This document shows, in pieces, positions 59,201 to 64,000 of a stretch of DNA of 64,000 nucleotides. The translations under genes were made by a program, and so were the position numbers. Origin of the DNA: Macrostomum hystrix (lineage: Eukaryota > Platyhelminthes > Macrostomidae); assembly GCA_950097015.1 (NCBI GenBank), contig CATNEN010000001.1:12794001-12858000 (forward strand), given 5' to 3'. Position 1 is the first letter of the stretch, and each line of letters starts with the position of its first letter. Below the pieces are notes generated by a model. The model saw only the letters and a list, made by a program, of their open reading frames with translations. It was not told where the DNA came from and did no database searches.

Positions 59201-62200
59201 AGATTACAAACTTTCTGACAGACTACAATCCTAACAGATTAAAAAACTATCTAACGGATTACAAACCTGTCTAACAGATTACAAACCTGTCTAACAGATT
59301 AAAAAACTATCTAACGGATTACAAACCTGTCTAACAGACTACAAACCTGTCTACGAGTAAAAGATTATAAACCTGTCTAACAGATTACAAACCTGTCTAA
59401 CAGATTACAAACTTGTCTAACAGATTACAAACCTGTCTAACAGATTACAAACTTGTCTAACAGATTACAAACTTGTCTAACAGATTACAGACCTGTCTAA
59501 CAGATTACAAACTTTCTGACAGACTAATTATACTACAAAGAAGGTTACAACATCTGTCTAACTGGTTGCATTATCTCTCTAACAGGTTAGATCAAAAGTC
59601 TAACAGTGTCTGTCTAACAGTGACAGGTTACATTATCTTTCAGAAAAGGAAAAGTTAAAAATAAAGATACGTTAAAATTCAACCCCTCCCCTTAAACTGA
59701 TCGCAGAATGCCACAACGCCGAAGGCAGTGAAACAGCAGGCAGCCATATGGGAACTGCTGCAGACTGAATTAAACATCCTGCGACACCTGAAGACCATCA
59801 TTGAGGTGAGCCTGGGGGACTGACTGGGACAGATATAGAGATAGGAAGATATTAGGAGAGATTGGTAGAGACAGGGAGAGATAGGGGGAGAGATAGGGGA
59901 GAGATAGGAGAGAGATAGGGGGAGAGATAGGGGGAGAGATAGGGGGAGAGATAGGGGAGAGATAGGGGAGAGATAGGTGAAAGATATGGAGAGATAGGAG
60001 AGACAGGGAAAGATAGGGGAGAGATAGGGAGAGATAGGAGAGACAGGGAAAGATAGGGGAGAGATAAGGAGAGATAGGGAGAGCTGGGGTGGTAGATAGT
60101 GGGAGATAACATGGACAAAAAACATGAAATTTGATTCAAGCTTCTGAGACTGAGAGAAAATCATGAGAAATAAGGAAATAATATCCAAGCAAAGATTTGA
60201 GCAATTTCTAAGATTTGCAAGCGACAAATCAATCGAAGTCCCATGCCACAGAAAACCTGATCAATAAGAACAGAGGGCCTTACAGACACGGGTCTTTTTA
60301 AAGACAAAAACTAAATAGCCTCCATTGAATCGTGTCTACCAAAAAATTGAGTTGTGCTCACTCGATGCCAAGCGAGATGCTGTCACGTTAGTGTTGGATA
60401 AGTATTGCCACAGGCGAAAAGTGCAAAATGAAAATGGTTAATCCCGGGATAACAGGAGAACTGATTGGAAAACTCGACCACTTCCAAAACAGATCAGCAA
60501 ATCCGCTTCAAACTGCCAGGCTGCGAGAATTGGAGCAAAGATAAATCTCGGAAATATGGAATTACTTTGATCGAAATATTTATTTCTGAGCACTTTTCTG
60601 TGACTCAACATTGACTACCTCATCTCCACACTTAGGTGCACATGACTGTACTGCGGCACCTACAGAGCAGCGCCAGCCTGCTCACGGACATCAGCGCCGA
60701 GCACCTGTTTCCAGGAATTCTGCCAGTGTTTCAAGCTCACCACGCCCTGTGGACTGAGCACCTTCAACCGGCTCTGACAGCGGCCAGGGAGAGTCGGCTG
60801 CCGTTGAGGCCGACGGCCTTCTACAGGGGCTTCACGAGCTTTCGCGACATCTTCGAGCCGTCGGCCCAGTACTGCCTGCGCATCGCTGAGGCCAAAGACT
60901 ACCTGAAGAGTCTGGAGAAGAACGACGCGTTCTGCGACTTTGTGCGGGTGAGCTTCGCTTGAACAACCCGATATGTATCGAAATTAGTTAAATTTAGAGG
61001 AATAACTCCTGGAAGTTTACGACAAAGTAAAAACCGATATGTATCGAAACTCGTACTGAAGCCAGGAGTCGCACATTTTCATTCCAGTGGGCCCAGCGAG
61101 TGAGTCAGCGCAACTACACGGCAGAGGACGGCACAGTCGACCTGCAGCTGGGCTCCCTGCTCACAATGCCCCTGCAGCGGGTGATGAAGTACGGACTGCT
61201 GCTGCAGGAGATTCTGCGTCACACCGAGGACGGCGAGGAGAGGCTGGCTTTGGAAACGATGGTGAGTTCCTTTTGAAAACTTTGAGTCTATCCAACTTGC
61301 CACCCTGACAGCAGGACCCCCTATCGAGGGTCCCCCTGACGATTATTTGTGCTGCAACCAACCTCAATTCCCAGATTGGTCACGTGACTTCGTTCTGCAA
61401 CGAGCTCAACTCCACCTATCGAGCCAAATGCGACCAGGCCGATTTGAGAAGCGTAGCCGACCGTTTGGAAGACTCCAAACTGCCGGACTGGATGGACAGT
61501 CTGGGCGAGGACACGGCCGGCTTTCTGGAGGCCTACCGGTTGAACCTGATGCGACCAATGCCGCACAATGGCCAGCAGAGGCGCAAGATAGTCGAAGGCG
61601 ACGTACGGTGCAAGGACGATAAAGGAAAGGTGAGTATTTAGGTTTCGTGCACTTCGAGATTTGCGAAACATCATCATCTGACCTGAAGAATTCTTAAAAT
61701 GCACAGTGGAGCGACGCCAAGTGCCTGCTGTTCACGGACCTCGTTTTGCTGGCCAAGAGCAGCAAGAGAAACAGCCTGCGACTGCTCAGGCCGCCGATTC
61801 GTCTAGATCGACTTGTCCTGCACAAGCTGAGCGATCAGAATTGTGAGTCGCTCTTTCTTTCTTTCAAAACTTAAAGTGGCCTCATGCCTCATCCCGATGA
61901 TAATCGTTGAATATCTCGACGATGCCGATGTTTTTGATTCTGGAAGTTGCTTCATCGGATTTAAAGCCATGCAGTGTCAACAGCTTTGTATGTTCCCGAC
62001 CCCCGAACACTGAATTTGCAGACTCATTTCTCCTAGTTGCTCTGACAGAGTTCTACAGCGTAGACTGCCTTCTCTGTCTGGCCGGCGAGAATCAGAAGGC
62101 ATCGGACGATTGGCTTGACCGGATTGCTCAAGCTCGGACTGCACTGCTGGCCCAGATGCAGCAGCAGCATCCTTCACCGGAGCCTCAGCCACCGCCGTCA

Positions 62201-62709
62201 CTTCAGCCACAGATCAGTGTTGAACTGGTTCGCCTACGCAATCAGCACCAGCAGCAGCGGTCGACTTCAACAACAATCGCCATCACTAGCACTACCTTCA
62301 GCGGCGGAGGTCAGCTGCACTATACACGAAGTAGCGGCGACATGGACTCGTTGCTAACGACAACAACGACCTCGACGACGACCCAGCAGCGCCAGACAAG
62401 CGGCACGCACTATCATCATTACCAGCAGCGTCACACAACCCAAATAAGCTACAGCGAAGCAGCTCATTCTACTAGCATCCCATCAGCTCCAAGGAATAGC
62501 CTAACCACCGCTGGTAGTACCGAGACCGTCACCGCAAATGCTACTACTACTAGTAGTCCGACTGCAAATAACTATTCAGCTACCGCAGTTGAAGTCCAGA
62601 CGGTTGTCACAGACGAGGACACGAGAAATTCGTAAGTATGTAACATTAATAATTGAAATTTCAAAAAACATTGAAAAAAATTATAATACTACTTTCCAGA
62701 AATGTCTAG
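41131..62709 (+). CDS. PLEKHG5-like RhoGEF (DH-PH), whole gene
   Basis: Fifteen candidate exons chain in phase from ATG 41131 to TAG 62709 (2,892 nt, 963 residues). Upstream of the DH is a long Ser/Gln-rich region. DH starts in exon 59707-59805 (AIWELLQTEL, CR1), runs through 60636-60947 and has the CR3 helix MPLQRVMKYGLLLQEIL in 61088-61261. PH spans 61375-62100 (CLLFTDLVLLAKSS, FLLVALTEFYS, DDWLDRIAQAR). The tail is Gln/Ser/Thr-rich. DH catalyses GDP release from Rho GTPases and PH directs membrane binding. The DH-PH spacing, the RPPIRLDRLV block and a C-terminal PDZ ligand resemble PLEKHG5 (Syx/Tech), a RhoA exchange factor. The DH-PH assignment is firm, the PLEKHG5 assignment is good, and exons before 56096 are provisional. 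Introns are loaded with satellites. Confidence 0.75.
41298..41469. other. Start of RhoGEF intron 1
   Basis: Intron sequence before the 21-bp array; no further feature. Confidence 0.4.
41470..49090. repeat. 21-bp satellite CTGAATGACCCTTCACTCAAT, 7.6 kb
   Basis: About 360 copies, the largest array in the window, within the candidate first intron. Variants CTCAAT/CCCAAT, CTGAAT/CCGAAT and GACCC/GACTC/GAATC/GAACC combine into higher-order units. A block of at least 1.9 kb repeats at a distance of 2,153 bp with no difference seen (for example 43505-45420 against 45658-47573). Interruptions CATCTGAATAATCATTCAAT mark block edges. Open minus-strand frames of up to 483 residues (SEGSFRL repeats) are artefacts. 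Confidence 0.95.
49161..49248 (+). CDS. RhoGEF candidate exon 2
   Basis: Acceptor after CTCCCATTCCAG (49160). The phase-2 entry fits exon 1. The frame reads SQLQLSRSIGEDLRPRLQRR and continues NQFIFSRKTA, ending at donor GCT|GTGAGA, phase 0. Moderately convincing because both splice sites and phases agree. No family homology. Confidence 0.45.
49335..49655 (+). mobile_element. SINE-like element, best full copy
   Basis: Contains GGCTTGGGTGGCTTGTC..., B-box-like GGATTCGATTCCGCGGCGAA, a second GAGAGAAGGCTTGGGGGCTT block, CAAGGCACAGTGAGAGTGTA and GTGCTCAGGAGTCAGC. This is the most complete member of the family also found at 4040, 9346, 20145 and 32180. It is a tRNA-derived SINE by its B-box. It lies in the intron between candidate exons 2 and 3, on the same strand as the gene. 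Confidence 0.65.
49838..50296 (+). CDS. RhoGEF candidate exon 3 (Ser/Gln-rich)
   Basis: Acceptor CCCAACTGCCAG at 49837; exactly 153 codons, phase 0 to 0, ending AAG|GTTTGA. Encodes LSMDQCPLVSTGWTQ, MHSHSGSDTGLLLVDSPVGR, RIAQSMESVQKRRSVTDSTH, a Ser/Gly/Thr-rich stretch and a Q7 run, then a basic end (SRNRRKIK). GC-rich coding composition contrasts with the AT-rich introns. Probable disordered N-terminal segment. The RxRRS.T string may be a phosphorylation site (inference). Confidence 0.65.
50400..50485 (+). mobile_element. tRNA/SINE-like remnant
   Basis: Contains CCTAGACTGAAAGTTCACGAGTTCGATTCCGCGGCGAG and CCACATT (in parts), matching the B-box region of the SINE at 49400-49440. Intronic. Confidence 0.45.
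50888..50955 (+). CDS. RhoGEF candidate exon 4 (tentative)
   Basis: 68 bp between acceptor GCTGCTGCCAG and donor AATTG|GTAAGC. Enters in phase 0 and leaves in phase 2, which is what the next candidate exon needs. Encodes VNETGGNDYLSCAANDTSKS and two more residues. Included mainly because it makes the phases chain; weak on its own. Confidence 0.3.
51004..53470. repeat. 15-bp satellite TCTAATCTACTCCAC
   Basis: About 164 copies in an intron. Higher-order structure: the TTTATTCTAATCTAC and ACACTAC variant pair recurs at 52471 and 53191 (720 bp, 48 monomers), and 10-bp shortened monomers (TCTACTCCAC) recur as pairs. The 825-residue STLIY frame is an artefact of a monomer divisible by 3. Confidence 0.95.
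53775..53953 (+). CDS. RhoGEF candidate exon 5
   Basis: Frame MRRCHDTTAVANDSETSTSS, a Gly/Ser stretch, then LAGLPINMAGIFAQQFFHKP and LDDLMSAG. It ends at GCTG|GTAAAT in phase 1, which fits exon 6. The hydrophobic-aromatic stretch after a Ser-rich lead looks coding. The 5' border is unsure because upstream sequence lacks a pyrimidine tract. ATG 53776 could instead start an alternative first exon; without splicing the frame ends at 53991. Confidence 0.5.
53954..55267. other. Intron with repeated CATATCGGG motif
   Basis: AT-rich intron. Five occurrences of a TTTCnnTACATATCGGG-like motif at about 54070, 54221, 54367, 54435 and 54508. Otherwise no feature. Confidence 0.5.
55268..55560 (-). mobile_element. 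tRNA-derived SINE with conserved core
   Basis: On the minus strand it starts with a tRNA-like head: GTTGTAGCCTTGTGGTTAGG (A box) and GGGGGTTCGATTCCTGACTCC (B box, shown in part). Then come TGTCCTTTAGCAAGACACTT, CACCCAGCTGTTAAATGGGT and ACC. This core resembles the central domain shared by SINEs of many molluscs, fish and other animals. It is a different family from the element at 49335. A partial echo of its tail (CTGTTCAGTCCATGGAC) lies at 55626-55643. Confidence 0.75.
55561..56095. other. Intron remainder before exon 6
   Basis: AT-rich intronic sequence with a fragment of the SINE tail at 55600-55680; ends in a good pyrimidine tract and acceptor at 56095. Confidence 0.5.
56096..56187 (+). 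CDS. RhoGEF exon 6
   Basis: Acceptor CTCAACTCAAAGCAG at 56095 after a pyrimidine-rich tract; phase 1 in, phase 0 out at GGACCC|GTGAGG. Encodes DREDRLQALKGRSGERRGGT and then GVVTPLLTGGP. Basic, Gly-rich linker. GC-rich composition and consistent phases on both sides support it. Confidence 0.6.
56225..57500. repeat. 22/23-bp satellite ACCGGTGATTTGGGGTAGGTGGC
   Basis: Left part: about 9 copies of a 22-bp form (ACCGGTGATTTAGGGGAGAGCC). Right part: about 40 copies of a 21-23-bp form with GGGGTTGGTGG, GGGGTAGGTGG and GGGTCAGGTGG variants. A block of about 359 bp recurs (GGTTGGTGGAACCGG near 56868 and 57227). Starts only about 40 bp after exon 6. G-runs could form G-quadruplexes in the transcript strand (inference). 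Confidence 0.9.
57661..57765 (+). CDS. RhoGEF exon 7
   Basis: Acceptor ATTCCAGCCACAG at 57660, 35 codons in phase 0, donor GAG|GTTTTC. Encodes QSHPIIKWRRNSASQLRAMT and SGFSAGLSSGGKGVE. The KWRRNSAS string is a possible basophilic kinase site (inference). Confidence 0.6.
57896..58075. repeat. 23-bp minisatellite GTCGGAGTGAGGTTGGCTGTGGA
   Basis: About 7 copies in the intron between exons 7 and 8, the last ones degenerate (GAGTGGGGTTGGGT). Confidence 0.9.
58379..58516 (+). CDS. RhoGEF exon 8, before the DH domain
   Basis: Acceptor CTCCTCAAACAG at 58378; 46 codons in phase 0. Encodes DSRDKLADCLRLCEHANGMP, then RPENHAQLESLQLELEPSWD and RVVAPE. Clearly coding-like and amphipathic. No GT donor fits well. 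Phase 0 and consensus both point to a GC donor, GGAG|GCAAGA at 58517, directly at the start of a 20-bp satellite. Alternative weak GT donors lie at 58502 and 58505. Confidence 0.6.
58517..59530. repeat. 20-bp satellite GATTACAAACCTGTCTAACA
   Basis: About 50 copies starting within about 5 bp of the exon 8 border. A higher-order unit of about 301 bp is marked by ACTTTCTGACAGACTACAATC (58908 and 59209, in parts) and CTACGAGTAAAAGATTA (59050 and 59351). Confidence 0.95.
59707..59805 (+). CDS. RhoGEF exon 9, start of DH domain (CR1)
   Basis: Strong acceptor (AACCCCTCCCC...GATCGCAG at 59706), 33 codons, phase 0, donor GAG|GTGAGC. Encodes NATTPKAVKQQAAIWELLQT and ELNILRHLKTIIE. AIWELLQTE is the classical first conserved helix of DH domains that contacts Rho GTPases. 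Confidence 0.8.
59826..60095. repeat. GAGAGATAGGGGA purine minisatellite
   Basis: About 270 bp of GGGGAGAGATA and GGAGAGACAGG units of 10-12 bp, in the intron inside the DH domain. Minus-strand Ser-Pro-Leu frames across it are artefacts. Confidence 0.9.
60636..60947 (+). CDS. RhoGEF exon 10, DH domain core
   Basis: Acceptor CTCCACACTTAG at 60635; 104 codons, phase 0; donor CGG|GTGAGC. Encodes VHMTVLRHLQSSASLLTDIS, LFPGILPVFQAHHALWTEHL and further DH helices (FYRGFTSFRDIFEPSAQYC). The order Ile-Phe-x-N/G-I-x-x-I/V-L of CR1-CR2 is recognisable. GTG 60636 is an internal valine, not a start. Confidence 0.85.
61088..61261 (+). CDS. RhoGEF exon 11, DH domain CR3
   Basis: Acceptor TTTTCATTCCAG at 61087; 58 codons; donor ATG|GTGAGT. 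Encodes WAQRVSQRNYTAEDG and the CR3 signature LTMPLQRVMKYGLLLQEILR. This is the long conserved helix forming the GTPase-binding face, and the strongest single piece of family evidence. Confidence 0.9.
61375..61629 (+). CDS. RhoGEF exon 12, DH end and PH start
   Basis: Acceptor CCTCAATTCCCAG at 61374; 85 codons; donor AAG|GTGAGT. Encodes the last DH helix (IGHVTSFCNELNSTYRAKCD), the linker (SLGEDTAGFLEAYRLNLMRP) and PH strand 1-2 (RRKIVEGDVRCKDDKGK). Confidence 0.85.
61707..61842 (+). CDS. RhoGEF exon 13, PH domain
   Basis: Acceptor AAATGCACAG at 61706; leaves in phase 1 at AATT|GTGAGT. Encodes KCLLFTDLVLLAKSSKRN and LLRPPIRLDRLVLHKLSDQN. LFTDLVLLAK is the typical PH strand 3-4 motif. The RPPI..D.LV segment resembles PLEKHG5 (family knowledge recalled, not searched). 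Confidence 0.85.
62022..62631 (+). CDS. RhoGEF exon 14, PH end and low-complexity tail
   Basis: Acceptor GAATTTGCAG at 62021, phase 1 in. Begins YSFLLVALTEFYSVDCLLCL and ends the PH domain with the helix SDDWLDRIAQARTALLAQM. About 165 residues of Gln-, Ser-, Thr- and Ala-rich sequence follow, probably disordered. The exon ends at a consensus donor TTC|GTAAGT in phase 2. Without splicing the next codon is TAA (62633-62635). Confidence 0.85.
62700..62709 (+). CDS. RhoGEF terminal exon 15
   Basis: After a 68-bp intron (62632-62699) ending CTACTTTCCAG, the phase-2 frame gives Ser-Asn-Val-stop. The spliced protein ends ...DTRNSNV, a class I PDZ ligand. Syx/PLEKHG5 is known to bind Mupp1 and Patj through such a C-terminus. 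Short coding content makes this exon easy to miss. Confidence 0.55.
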
Positions 62710-63490
62710 TACCAACTGATACTGATAAGCCAGTCCGGCGAGCAATGATTGGACAGCGATAAAACTTTGTGTAACTAACAATGCAACGTCTGTAATTGTG
62801 TTCATATCAACTGTCGAATTATTGATATGACGGAAATCATTTTAATCTATATTCTGGATCGATCACTAAACAGAAGAAGGCATTTTTATCTACCCACTAG
62901 CAAAATATTGACCCTACACATCTATAGAACAACTAGCTGTCTGACAGACAGGTAAATAATGCAAATATATTACCACATTATTCATTTAATAGCTAACAAG
63001 ACGTCATTATCTTAATTCTTCAGTGTAGTCTCCTAGAAGAAACTAAACAAATAAGAAAGAATCGATTTGCAAAGCATAATTATTCAATGCGACTTTCCAT
63101 TTTTGTTTCATTCAGCCGTTTGTTAATGTACACAAACGAACACTGGAGACAAAATCGGTTTTTCTATTACTCAGTGCCTTCTTTAATAGATGGAGTTGAG
63201 AACAACAAATGCCTCAATTAAGATACTACTCTTTAGTAGCATTATAAGTAGTAGCTATTATTGACAGGTCATTTGGTTAAATGGGCCGGGTTTGTTACAA
63301 TGAGACAAAAAATAAGCTTAGAAAATGTGAAGCAAAGGGTAGCTACAGTGGTAAACGAGACACTACAACTGGCTTGTCAGAAAATTGACCTATTATTAAA
63401 AAGGTAAGTTTTTTTGAAGGAGCAGAATAACAAGAATAAAAAACACAAGGACTAACAGCTATTTATAATGTTGCTTAGCTGCTCAGCATA
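62710..63490. other. 3' UTR and downstream sequence of the RhoGEF gene
   Basis: AT-rich, no ORF. It presumably begins with the 3' UTR. AATAAA-type signals occur (GAATAAAAAAC at 63434, TAATAAATGG at 63780), but the true poly(A) site cannot be chosen by eye. Confidence 0.4.
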
Positions 63491-63690
63491 TAGCACTTAG
63501 TATCTGACAGGTGTCAGTGTGTCTAACAGCTTAACAGGTGGTACACCAGTGTGACTAACAGCTTAACAGGTAGTAAACCAGTGTGTCTAACAGTCTAACA
63601 GGTGGTACACCACTGTGTCTAACAGTCTAACAGGTGGTACACCACTGTGTCTAACAGTCTAACAGGTGGTACACAAGTAACTAAGAGTTT
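63491..63690. repeat. 32-bp minisatellite GTGTCTAACAGTCTAACAGGTGGTACACCACT
   Basis: About 5-6 copies, the first ones more divergent (GTGACTAACAGCTTAACAGG). Shares the CTAACAGGT word with 8045-8312. Confidence 0.85.
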
Positions 63691-64000
63691 TTTTGTAAAA
63701 ATTCGGCCAGAAGTATTCTATAGAAGCAGCAAAGCAACGAAAATTGCGTTGAAACTGATGCCAAATTTAGTGCAAATAACTAATAAATGGAGTTGCTACA
63801 GGTAACCCAGAGAAATGAACAATCTAATTCACAGGTGACGGACAAACAAGAAATAACCAACTAATTCTCGACAGACACTGGTATTCAGATGGGCCATTGT
63901 TAAGGTGCGAAACATATAGCTTTGTAAATTGAATTTCGAACAAAAACTGATCATATAGCGAAACAATACAACAAACACGAGCGTCACTGTTAGGGAAATG
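63691..64000. other. AT-rich end of window
   Basis: No gene, RNA or repeat recognised in the last 310 bp. Confidence 0.5.

Overview
The window is nuclear DNA from an animal. Protein-coding exons are joined by GT-AG introns with matching phases, and about 25 kb (roughly 40%) is short-monomer tandem repeats. tRNA-derived SINE-like elements and a non-LTR reverse-transcriptase fragment are also present. Expanded Mab-21/cGAS-like and ankyrin families together with many minisatellites would suit a free-living flatworm such as Macrostomum, or another lophotrochozoan. That is an inference from style, not an identification.

Left part (1-30159): a tandem segmental duplication. One module, read on the minus strand, contains a Mab-21/cGAS-like nucleotidyltransferase gene, several kilobases of satellites and SINE-like copies, an ankyrin-repeat gene, and a conserved spacer of about 2.3 kb. 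Unit 1 is 1-14762, unit 2 is 14763-26763, and unit 3 (26764-30159) is a partial copy with only the ankyrin gene. Spacer copies differ by only about 0.6-1.5% by eye, so the duplication is recent. The ankyrin genes carry 5, 9 and 25 copies of an exact 33-residue (99-bp) repeat. The copy-2 nucleotidyltransferase gene has a 2-bp deletion that changes its C-terminus. The copy-3 ankyrin gene lost its C-terminal domain through a deletion of about 1.65 kb. Unit 1 also holds a stop-bearing 3' remnant of the nucleotidyltransferase gene (6911-7203), so it contains an older internal duplication.

Middle part (30160-40535): no gene was recognised. It is a series of unrelated tandem arrays with monomers of 18, 16, 32/33, 11, 17, 4 and 12 bp, separated by a few hundred bases of ordinary sequence and one SINE-like copy.

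Right part (40536-64000): one plus-strand gene for a RhoGEF with a DH domain, a PH domain and a low-complexity tail, most like PLEKHG5 (Syx/Tech). A 15-exon chain from 41131 to 62709 keeps phase throughout and gives 963 residues. The DH-PH exons (59707-62631) are secure, and the 5' exons are less certain. Its introns hold large satellites, including a 7.6-kb array of a 21-bp monomer. A 68-bp terminal intron decides whether the protein ends in a class I PDZ ligand (S-N-V).

The two loci have no evident functional link. In the left locus, repeated pairing of a cGAS-like nucleotidyltransferase with an ankyrin protein that changes repeat number suggests, by inference only, a fast-evolving recognition or immune-type cluster.
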